Origin: Manduca sexta
Taxonomy: Eukaryota > Arthropoda > Insecta > Lepidoptera > Sphingidae
Direction of reading: 5' to 3'
NCBI RefSeq assembly: GCF_014839805.1
Contig: NC_051141.1
Location: 9,804,777-9,868,776, forward strand
DNA length: 64,000 nucleotides
Below are positions 38,470 to 48,377 of this stretch, in pieces (position 1 is the first letter of the stretch; every line of letters starts with the position of its first letter). The notes below the pieces were generated by a model. That model had not been told where the DNA came from, made no database searches, and saw only the letters and a program-made list of their open reading frames with translations. The position numbers and the translations under genes were made by a program.

Positions 38470-39281
38470 TACATCCAGCCACAAAAGTAGCTGAACAAAT
38501 TCAAATTTCAAATGTGTCCTTAGCAATAATCGTTGTTAAATTCACTAAAATAAACATTAAATAGTCTATTTTATTTAAGACTAGCTTCCGCCCGCAGCTT
38601 CGCCCGCGTGGATTTCGGACTTCAAAAATGGAGCCGGTCGCGAACGTTCGAGAATGTTCGTTTTACGAAGCTACTCGCTAAGTGATTCGCTAGCCTCTAG
38701 GTGCCAAGCAAGCCGCCTGCCTGTGCGTTCGCGACCTTATATATATACAGAAATAATCTTTATAGCATGATTCAGTATTCACGTATGATGGCTTATTATT
38801 AGCGTATCTCATGTATAACTTTTGTGTTTCTATATCGATTTCTATGATTATTTTTTATGGAATATTTAATAATGTTAACTTTTTTAATTAGGGATTACTG
38901 AGAGTGTCATAAACGTCAGAGTAAACAAATATAATGAGAAAGCTTCGAACTGCTAAGCTATCGGGAGTTACACGTGTTATTGTGAGTCAACCATAAAAGA
39001 TAGACATATGCTGTCGTGGGATATTTTTTACATAATTTTAAGGAGAACATTTCCGTCATACATGATTTCTGTGTAGCTTTAACCATTAAGGCTGCACACG
39101 CGACGGAAGCTTAAAAAATGGAGTAACTTCTCCCGTTTTCCCAACATTTCCCTTCACTGCTCTGCTCCTATTAATTGTAGCGTGATGAAAAGTATACTAT
39201 AACCAGCACAGGAGTATGACAAATAATTGTACCAAGTTTCGTTAAAATCCGTCGAGTAGTTTTTGTTTCTATAACGGTTAT

Positions 39282-39322
<41 letters not shown>

Positions 39323-39533
39323 AATTTTACTAATTGCATTTTTGGCATCAGTACCGATCCCTAATCACCCCCTGATAGTTATTATTTTGGAAATATATTT
39401 CATGTACAGAATTGACCTCTCTACAGATTTATTATAAGTATAGATAGATAGAAGAAGATAGAAGATAGAAGATAAAGAAATAAGAATAAATAAATCGATT
39501 GAATTTGTTCAGCAACTTTTGTGGCTGACTGTA
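38470..39533. mobile_element. TA-flanked MITE, split by a Helitron-like element
   Basis: The left end tacatccagccacaaaag (38470) and the right end cttttgtggctgactgta (to 39533) are the two ends of the MITE seen intact at 35040-35240. Removing the Helitron (38581-39444) leaves 111 + 89 = 200 bp, against 201 bp for the intact copy. The interruption lies between A (38580) and T (39445), the Helitron target rule. Confidence 0.75.
38581..39444 (-). mobile_element. Helitron-like non-autonomous element, 864 bp, full-length
   Basis: On the minus strand it starts TCTATACTTATAATAAATC and ends gcgggcggaagCTAG, flanked by A and T. It is closely similar along its length to 58567-59400 and, except for one module, to 46455-47321. 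It contains a (CAGA)n tract (39283-39321) and a 101-bp module (38636-38736) bounded by 11-bp perfect inverted repeats ggtcgcgaacg. No protein is encoded; the open frame at 39154-39348 is a shadow over the microsatellite. It would need an autonomous Helitron elsewhere. Confidence 0.8.
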
Positions 39534-42193
39534 CATATGCTGGTGTTTTATTGTCTTCGCGGCGAAAGTGCAATTACTAGATCGACTTTCAGTGCTAACA
39601 GACATATCGGTATTCGGTAGAGAAGTTTTTATAACGCTATTGCAAACTATTATGCAACAACCATAATATATGACGGAAATGTTCCTCTTTAAAAGTTCTA
39701 ACAAATATATTTTAAAAATGAATTTAAATACGATAAACCTAAGTCTATCTGTTAAGATTGCACGGCTAAACAAATTTTAATGTAATTGATACGGTGAAAG
39801 TTTCAACAGGAAGATAGGAGGACGAAGTGTAAGCGTTTTTTTACATTTTATCACAAATTGAATTGCACGCGAATAAAGTTACGAGCAAAATTAGTACCTA
39901 TTTATCCAGCGAGACTCTTTCTAGGTTTGTCACACCACATTGTACATATATTTCTGCGACTAAACATCAGTGAATTTTCTATGCGATTTCGTATTTTTGA
40001 ATTCGCAATTATTCAGTTGTTTAACTTTAAACCCTCGCGTGCTGAAAGCGTATATTTATATTATACGCAAAAAAGGTATATTCGTTCGTAGCCATGTGCG
40101 CTAGAACTTCAAAATGACAGCTCCTTCTTCAATGTTTACATTGTTAACGTTGTGATCAAAGATATACCTAAATATCTCTTTTGAAGCCAATTCCCATTCA
40201 AATTTGGTGAAGATAGCGGCCATTTATTCAACTTTAACATAAGATCTACCTTCTGAGATCAAATTCATTCCTAGATATCGGCATTGAGCTAATTATTGCC
40301 CTCGAAACAAATAAATTCAAAATGGCAAGCATTTATTTTATTTACACCTTTGAATCCGTCCTTTGTCCAAACCAATTATTGGCGTTACAATAAAAAAACA
40401 AAATGGCTGGCACTTTTACCAAGGATAACACTAGATAGATATTGTATCTAGTGAACATTGAGGATAGTGTTATTATGAAATTTAATATTAAAATACTTTT
40501 ATGGTGTAAAAGTTTGAACTTTCATTACACGTAACATTCGAATGTTTCACATTTATGGCGGTATCGAAGCTTTATTTACACTTAATGGGCCTAACATTTC
40601 AGAAATAAAGATTAAATTTTAACATATTATTATTTCTCTGAAAAAGCAACATTCGCTTCAATAACGTGTCAAATCCCTCTGTTGTACATGTTTCCTAGGT
40701 TGCGGATAATAAAATGTTAGACTTCCCGCTAGAGCGGGCTTCATAGAACTGATTTTTCAATGAGTATGTTGCAAATATTTTTTTTTGTGATTGTATTTTA
40801 ATACTGTAACTTTATTTCGTCAGGTTCGTGTAGCACTATACATGTATACTAGATTCATGCATTAGTTTTATTAGTGCAGTGTTTGGATTCAGTTTGTTTC
40901 ATCGAAAATGGCTAATAGCTGACTGAATGAAGCTTAATAGGAAAATGACTATTTATACGTTGATACAGATCAAACACTACAATATTATATTCATGTCCTA
41001 TACGACGTACAGTAAAGTGCCTATAATAAGATACAGATTTTAGAAGATAATTTTATAAAACCCAGCTATAATATAATCTAGACCGAAAATTCGAACTACA
41101 AATTTTGCTTATTATCAGGATATCGATGTTTCTTTTTACATCACAATATTGTAATGATATTTGTACAAATTAGCAACGATATCAAGTCTTAGAGACCTTA
41201 CAGAAGATATTGATTATTGTGATATATTGCCCTAATTGTAATCCGGCACGGTCTCAGCAGTAGAACATTAAATATGTTCCTTAAACATAAATAAAAAAAC
41301 ATAAAAAAAAATTATCCAAAAGTAGAACGAATTTTTTACTTCGCTTAATTTGTTGCTGCAGTGACTGTGTTCAAAGGAATTTTTTAAAAAATTTAAATTG
41401 CATTAAACGTGATTATTTTTCCAAAACGTTCATTGGATTGCATATGATTTTCACGTAAAAAATGTGCATAAAGGTCATCACACAGAGCAATGGGAATACC
41501 TACTATAGATAATAATAATACATGCGTCAATAAACACCTTCATATTTTTTTATTACAAACAATATATTTAATTTTATAACACTTAAAGTTACTAATTAGG
41601 GATCTAGGAAGCAGTTAGCGTAAAACATCGAGAACGGCGGAGTCTTATTTAAATACTTATCTAGATAGTTTTCGAAGTAAGCTCCTATTATCCACTTGAA
41701 AATCAATTGATAAACAAAGAAATTATAAAAAATTGTCACTGGTTTAAACTTTTAGATTTATAAGTACTTGCTAATCGAAAACATGGCCTAAAAAAGATTT
41801 TTATACTTTTCTCACTCATCTTTCTATCGATCTCGAATAGCAAGGGTTCGTAGTATGTTAGTTTGTCTCTGTGAGTATGGCGCATTCTTTGGGACTTCTG
41901 AGTTTTTTTTATATGACTGTAGCTGATCCAGGCTGATTGCGTTTCTCGTAACAACCTGCTTACTCTCACTCATATTATGAAGTGTCGCGTTTTGCGCCAT
42001 TTTTTATACACGAGGCTCATCCTAAACTTCTCACCGTACCTACAGTGCTCTTTCATTCGAAGGAAATAAAACTAAAAACTCTCACCGCCGAGAATGCAAA
42101 AGGTTGTTTTTATTGTTTTATGCAGTTATTGTTTACTAAATAGTGTAAAGTATATAAATACATACGGTTATAAGTGTAAAATATACGTTATAA
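39534..42193. other. intergenic DNA with a Helitron relic
   Basis: Around 39655-39700, tatgacggaaatgttcctc resembles the interior of the 864-bp Helitron-like family (plus orientation). Otherwise no gene, RNA or clear repeat is seen. The open frames at 39858 and 41736 have no protein-like features. Confidence 0.45.
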
Positions 42194-42396
42194 TCTGTAG
42201 TAATATAAATGAACCTGAGGAGTTTCTATGTTTGAACGCACTTATCTAAGAAATTTGTAAACCTATTTTGAATTTTATACTAATAGGAAGCTACATTATC
42301 CCTGAGCACTATAGGCTACTTTTGTCTTGGGAAAATATAAAGCGCTTTTATTCCGGATTTATGAGTGCTGCGGGCGGTGCCGCAAGCAAAAGCTAG
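42194..42396 (+). mobile_element. short Helitron-like element, 203 bp
   Basis: It starts TC (42194) after A and ends CTAG (42393-42396) before T. After the start come cctgaggagtttctatg and tgaacgcacttatct, the 5' motif of the lepidopteran type; before the end comes gcgggcggtgccgcaagc. This is an internally deleted copy with both termini intact. Confidence 0.75.
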
Positions 42397-42671
42397 TATA
42401 ATTTATGCTTATTTAAATATAGTAAGTGAATATTATAATAAACATATAATTATCATTTAACATGAGTTTCATTGGTCCCTTTGATGGCCAACAAAGATCT
42501 TTCAAGTTATATGAAAAGGTATCACAACTGGATCCACACCTAACTCCTAACCCTATTGCTGATTGTAAAAAATACATCCGATAAAAGTTATCATCCTTCT
42601 AGCAGCAGTAAATCTGGCTAAGTATGACGTCTAAGCACGTTCTGTCATATTACATAGAGTTGCACACTAGA

Positions 42672-42800
42672 CCCTAACCGTCATTTTCAATAAATGATCC
42701 CAATCGCTTTTTTCAATCTATCTCAAATATGTTATTTTAATTGGATCATACTCGGAATCGGATTACAGATTGCGATTGGAATCGTTTACTAAAATCAGCT
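42672..42800. mobile_element. MITE with imperfect inverted termini, copy 2
   Basis: The left end is cattttcaataaatgatccc then aatcg. The right end, reverse-complemented, is attttagtaaacgattcc then aatcg. It has the same ends as 21684-21847 but is about 35 bp shorter. Confidence 0.5.
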
Positions 42801-42949
42801 ATAAAATAGTGCGACTCATCGACATTTGTATGCAATACTCGCATGCGTGTCTCAAATGTCTGCATCATCTATACGATGTAGTGCGAATTGCACTTGCGCA
42901 CTGACGGTTCAGTAAGAACAATTTTTTTTATTTGTTATAAAAAGTAGTA

Positions 42950-43302
42950 AAGTAAAAAGTAGTATTTTTCCTTAACATTACGCTGTAAGATTTTCCTTCT
43001 TGCCAAATTTCATGATTCTAGGTGAACAGGCTACTGTCCGTTAGAGGGTTCCTAAATACTCCCTATAGCTTTGAATTTCTTGTAAAATCGCAAAATATGC
43101 AATAGTACGATCATATCTTTTCATCACGTCTACTTACAATGATTTTTTACAGTTGAAAAAGAACGTAGATCCGAGTATTTACAAGTAGATAAGTACGTCT
43201 ACACATTCCTGAGAAAACGGTTCTTGATATACAGACAGGTGGGCAGATGGACACCAAAATGATCCTATCAGAGTCCCTTTTGAAGTACATAGCTCTAAAA
43301 TA
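42950..43302 (+). repeat. interspersed repeat family D, copy 2
   Basis: cttcttgccaaatttcatga, cttttcatcacgtctactta, cttgatatacagacaggtgg and the end cccttttgaagtacatagc then tctaaaa parallel copy 1 at 25075. It ends in an A-rich stretch, as a retroelement 3' end would. Confidence 0.5.
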
Positions 43303-44121
43303 AAGATATTACTGTAATATTTCCTTACTTTGGTTTCTTTATTTATTTATGTTTTTATAATTTGGATGTTGTTTCATTAGTTTAATATTGATAATACCCT
43401 TAAATATCAGGGAAAATGAAAATGAATGAAAAACATATAATTCTAATTTGCTAGCAACACTCTCAGATACACAATTTAATAAGAAATATTTAGTTAATTA
43501 TTTTTTTTTAATAAGACAAAAATTGATTTTTTAAGGTAATTACTCGTTAATCTTTGCCCACCCACCGATACTATATCACGCGCCGCCAAGTGTGAAACGA
43601 ATAGCTCAAGGACTTTTGCTCGTTAGGGCCTTAAAAAAAGTAATTTTGCACTCATAATCACCCAATAGGTAACACAATCTCCAACTGAAACTTTTAATTT
43701 AAAATTATTTAATTTTTTCTCGAGTTTCAATCAATTAATCTAATAATTGTACCGTATTTACTTATCTGCAAGTTATTGTTCAATAAAAATCTCTTAACTG
43801 TCATGGCCTTACGCACTGACAAGCGTTTCCTGTGCCATTCCAAAAACAAACGAGTAATGTAACCCGATAACCCTACCGCGCTTCTGCGAAATTATATTTT
43901 TGCATCATATCAAACGCTAAAAGCACACCAAATACGTGTATTGAAATTAACTTACAAAAAAAATCACTAGTCTTTACTCCACAGGTCTGTCCAGTAAAGA
44001 TGGTGACTTGACAGATAGTTAAAATGACAAATAAAAGAAAATGGCTCTTGTGATTCTCAACTCAATGAAAGTAATTTTTATTATATAGGTACTTCTTTAT
44101 TTAAAACCATTGCATGCTTGA
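43303..44121. other. intergenic AT-rich DNA, nothing recognised
   Basis: No exon or repeat relationship within the window is visible. Confidence 0.5.
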
Positions 44122-44141
44122 CATGTTAGCCGGCTAACATG
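44122..44141. repeat. 20-bp perfect palindrome
   Basis: catgttagccggctaacatg is fully self-complementary with no loop. It lies 32 bp before the (TAA)n tract that holds the Dong-like element. Confidence 0.9.
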
Positions 44142-44173
44142 ACAGTTACACGTGTCACGGGAAATTAACCTTA

Positions 44174-44174
44174 T

Positions 44175-44206
<32 letters not shown>
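44174..44206. repeat. (TAA)n tract, 5' flank of the Dong-like LINE
   Basis: About eleven TAA units. A matching TAA-rich tract lies at the other end of the element (46424-46450). The silkworm element Dong is known to insert in TAA repeats. Confidence 0.9.
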
Positions 44207-44208
<2 letters not shown>

Positions 44209-46421
44209 CACCCTCTTTTATACAATCATATAAATAATTTTGTGAAAACGCCAACCTCAATGCCCACGTATTTCACCCAAGGTATTACATACATGCTGCC
44301 CAAAGATAATAATGATCACCAAAATCCTTCAAAATACAGGCCTATTACATGTTTGCAGACAATATATAAAATACTTACTGGGTGTCTCTCAGAGCTTTTA
44401 TATGACCACATTATAACAAATAACATATTAACAGAAGAACAAAAGGGTTGTCGCAAAAATAGCCAAGGATGCAAGGAACAATTAATAATAGACTCAGTCG
44501 CCATGAAACATGCCTTTACTAACAAAATAGATATACACACCATGTACATTGATTACCGCAAGGCCTTCGATTCAGTTCCACACAGTTGGCTTTTATTTGT
44601 CCTAACACACTATAAAATACATCCATCCATTGTTACTTTTCTCAACCATACTATGCAGCTCTGGAACACAAAATTAAAAATAAATGGAAGCTCAAATATT
44701 CAAACTGAAACTATCCCTATTCGCCGTGGTATATTCCAAGGAGACGCCCTCAGCCCCCTTTGGTTTTGCCTAGCTCTAAACCCTCTTTCTCTAATGTTAA
44801 ACTCTACACAGTACGGACTCCCATTGAAAGCAGGACAACAACAGCAAAAACTAACACACCTCATGTATATGGATGACATAAAACTCTACAGCCAGACCAA
44901 GGAATCCTTACACCAACTAGCAGATATCACACAAACATTCTCTCGGGACATTCAAATGGAATTTGGTATAGATAAGTGCAAGACTTTCTCTATAGAAAAT
45001 GGCACGATTCAAAAAATAGTTTTATTCTGTCAACGGGATGCAGTATAGATGCCTTAGCAGATAACGAGCTATATAAGTATTTAGGCTTTCAACAGGCACT
45101 TGAAATAAACCAGAAACTAACAAAAACAGAACTTATAAAAAAATATAAACATAGATTAAACATAATCCTCCGATCCCGATTAAACTCTAGAAATTTAATT
45201 AAATCTATTAACACTTTCGCCATACCCATTTTAACTTACTCTTTTGGGATCATCCATTGGACACAAACCGACCTAAAAAAGCTCCAAACTACTATTAATA
45301 ACAAAATGACAGCCCATAGGAAACACCACCCTAAAACTTGTACACAAAGATTGACGCTGCCCAGAAAAGAAGGAGGGAGAGGATTAATTGATATCACTAA
45401 CCTACATAATAAATTAATCTCATCACTAAGGAAATACTTTCACACACGTTCTGAACACTCCGAATTGCACAAATTAACATCACTCACAGATAAACGGTTT
45501 ACTCCCTTTGAACCTACACAATCGAAACATACAACGTAATGAACGCACTAAGGATCCCAAAACTAAAATCGAGGAATGGAAACAGAAGAGCCTTCATGGG
45601 AGACACTGGCACGACCTACAGCAGCCACATGTCGACAAATCAGCGTCGAACGCATGGCTGCAGAGAGGCGAGCTATTTCCCGAAACTGAAGGCTTTATGT
45701 TAGCCATCCAAGATCAGGTGATAGAAACCCGGAACTATCAAAAGCATATCATGCGCTTACCTAACCTGCCCACCGATATATGTCGTAGATGTCATGGCAG
45801 CTCTGAAACCATTCAGCACATAACTGGAGCCTGCCGATCCATAGCACAAACTGACTACAAACATCGTCATGACCAGGTCGCAGCTATAGTACACCAACAT
45901 TTAGCCCACAGATATAAATTCATTACAGAAAAAATGCCTTATTATAAGTACACACCCACTAATGTCCTGGAAAACACAGAAGTTAAAATTTACTGGGACC
46001 GCACAATCATCACCGACAAAACAATCCACTTCAACAGGCCTGACATAACAATTTTCCATAAACCCAGTAAAACTGTTTATCTCGTAGATATAGCAATTTG
46101 TAACACCCACAACATCGTAACTACACACAATGAAAAAATAGCAAAATATACGGACCTAGCAATAGAACTCAAGACACAATGGAACGCAACTACAGTTAAA
46201 ACTTTACCCATAGTCATTTCTTCCACCGGCGTCATACCTAAGTCACTCCATGCTAGTCTCTGCACCCTCAATATTCACAAATTTACCTTCATCCTTTTAC
46301 AGAAAGCCGTAATTCTAAATACATGTCGCATAGTCAGAAAATTTCTATCTCTTTCGTAATTATTTTCATATGCACTTGGCTTAGGCCCGTGCTAACCGTA
46401 CCTCCGGATAGGAGAGATTTA
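44207..46421 (+). pseudogene. Dong-like (R4-clade) non-LTR retrotransposon, 5'-truncated and frameshifted
   Basis: Reverse-transcriptase motifs appear in order: KYRPITCLQTIYKIL, DYRKAFDSVPHSWL (motif A), GIFQGDALSPLWF (motif B), YMDDIKLYSQ (catalytic motif C), GIDKCKTFS, then YKYLGF in another frame. The C-terminal part has a CX2CX8HX4C zinc motif (CRRCH...H...C) and a restriction-enzyme-like endonuclease, seen as RPDITI, 14 residues after PD, then D in LVDIAI, followed by EKIAKYTDL. That RT-then-endonuclease order is typical of the R4/Dong clade. The frame changes near 45000-45040 and back near 45506-45508 (looks like one extra T), so no intact protein is made. The N-terminal region before RT is missing. 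The start codon at 44152 lies in flanking DNA and is not real. The stop is at 46357-46359, followed by a short 3' UTR and a TAA-rich tail. Confidence 0.9.
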
Positions 46422-46454
46422 AAAAATAAAAATAAATAATAATAATAAAATCTA

Positions 46455-46595
46455 TCTATACTTATAATAAATCTGTAGAGAGGTCAATTCTGTACATGAA
46501 ATATATTTCCAAAATAACTATCAGGGGGTGATTAGGGATCGATACTGATGCCAAAAATGCAATTAGTAAAATTTTTGTATGTCGGTCTGTCTGTT

Positions 46596-46638
<43 letters not shown>

Positions 46639-47321
46639 GTAACCGTTATAGAAACAAAAACTACTCGACGGATTTTAACGAAACTTGGTACAATTATTTT
46701 TCATACTCCTGAGCTGGTTATAGTATACTTTTCATCACGGTACAATTAATAGGAGCAGAGCAGTGAAGGGAAATGTTGGGAAAACGGGAGAAGTTACTCC
46801 ATTTTTTAAGCTTCCGTCGCGTGTGCAACCTTAATGGTTAAAGCTACACAGAAATCATGTATGACGGAAATGTTCTCCTTAAAATTATATAAAAAATATC
46901 CCACGACAGCATATGTCTATCTTTTATGGTTGACTCACAATAACACGTGTAACTCCCGAAAGCTTAGCAGTTCGAAGCTTTCTCATTATATATGTCTACT
47001 CTTACGTTTATAACACTCTCAGTCATTCCTAATTAAAAAAGTTTACACTATTAAATATTCCATAAAAAAAGAATCAAAGAAATCGGTATAGAAACACCAA
47101 AGTTATACATGAAATACGCTAATAATAAGCCATCACGCGTGAATACTGAATCATGCTATATGATTCCTTCGATTTCACCAGGATCCCATCATCAGACCCT
47201 AACGGGACAATCGGACCACCTGCATACCACCATACATTAAAAAAACATCCCGACAAATTGAGCACCTCCTCCATTTGTGAAGTCCGAAATCCACGCGGGC
47301 GAAGCTACGGGCGGAAGCTAG
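46455..47321 (+). mobile_element. Helitron-like element with a different 3' subterminal module
   Basis: It starts TC inside tctatctata directly after the TAA-rich tail of the Dong-like LINE (the TC at 46451 is also possible) and ends gcggaagCTAG at 47321 before T. From 46455 to about 47156 it matches 58567-59216 and the reverse complement of 38581-39444, including (GTCT)n at 46581-46640. From about 47157 to 47275 the sequence is unrelated to the other two copies (ggatcccatcatcagaccct). The last 45 bp agree again. Confidence 0.8.
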
Positions 47322-47879
47322 TATATAATAAATTATAAGTCTCGTTGTCAATAATACGATGGGAATTATTTCGGAGCAGCTCAATTAGAAATAAAAAAAA
47401 GATACACTAAACTCTAAATTTAAAAAGATAGATAGCTGTTTGACAGTTTCATTATTTCCTAATTTCATACAGGTAAGTATATCACCTGTGACTCTACTGA
47501 CAGTAGTTTGTAAACGTCCACATATAGAGTTGGATGCCGAGACATGATTATTCATTACCACTTGAGTTGACGCAACTATCAGCCTGGTATACACAGGTTG
47601 ATCCTAGAACGCAACGAACTATGGCGGGTCACCTTGAGTACCTACGGTGGTTGCATTGGGATCAGTGTTTTGGTGCCCAATTCAATATCCAATATTTAAT
47701 TGGGCAATGTGGTAATCGAAAATTCATTACATCGCTAGTTCCTACCTATACTTATTTATTACTTTAGGATAGAAAAAAATATCAAATATAAATATATATC
47801 AACAAATAGGTAGGTACTTATATCAAAATATGTAACGTATTCCGTATCTATCGGAATTTTAGTTGAAATGAATGATTAT
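47322..47879. other. intergenic DNA, nothing recognised
   Basis: The open frames at 47385-47594 and 47534-47767 overlap on opposite strands and resemble no known protein. Confidence 0.4.
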
Positions 47880-48117
47880 TAGGCTGCCTCCATGGCGTAG
47901 CTGTAATGCGTACGACACAGCTCAGAGATCCCAGGTTCGAATCCCAGGTCAGGCAAAGTGTAATCAGTTTTTTCTGCTCAGTATCAGCCCAAAGTCAGAA
48001 AGTTATGCCCGATATGGCGATAGGCTCACCCCTATCACATTCTCGGACGGAATACACAGGCGAAAAAGTGGCTGCCTTGGTTGCACCTCTACCCACCTCT
48101 TAGGAGATACTAGATAG
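47880..48117 (+). mobile_element. SINE-B copy
   Basis: The tRNA-like head has ccatggcgtagctgtaatg (A-box region) and ccaggttcgaatcccagg (B box), followed by caaagtg, ctgctcagtatcagccc, ccgatatggcgataggctc and the body gcgaaaaagtggctgcc. The layout is that of 54640-54905. The open frames here are shadows. Confidence 0.8.
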
Positions 48118-48339
48118 AGATGTAAAGTGAGTATGTGTGTGTTTAGTAAATCAAAAAATATAACCTGATAATTTTCGAATAGGCCAAGTTTGTCACAATT
48201 GCTCCTCATAATACGTCAACAAATAAAGTGGAATTCTTATTAGTTATTTTAAATTTAGTGTTGCTCGCAATTTCGCCCGCCGGAAAAGCTTTTTTTCTAC
48301 CAAAAAAAACAATATACAAATAAAGTTTATTTTATTTTA

Positions 48340-48377
48340 TGGACGGCGCTATCCGTACCTACCCATAGCGCCGTCCA
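48340..48377. repeat. GC-rich perfect hairpin, 13-bp arms
   Basis: tggacggcgctat (48340-48352), a 12-nt loop, then atagcgccgtcca (48365-48377). It follows an A/T-rich run. It may be a terminal piece of a foldback element or a small structured RNA; there is no further evidence. Confidence 0.8.

Noticed and set aside
39283..39321. Regular short repeats that might suggest a CRISPR array (also 46581-46640)
   Set aside because: They are pure 4-bp CAGA/GTCT microsatellites inside Helitron-like elements in a eukaryotic genome; no spacers.
44152..44206. ATG at 44152 as the start of the retrotransposon protein
   Set aside because: It lies upstream of the (TAA)n target tract, in flanking DNA, and the isoleucine run is only the TAA repeat translated.
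47880..48117. A- and B-box sequences that could be a tRNA gene (also at 54640, 20330, 24960)
   Set aside because: The cloverleaf is not completed, and the same head is followed by a long shared body in several copies, so these are SINEs, not tRNA genes.
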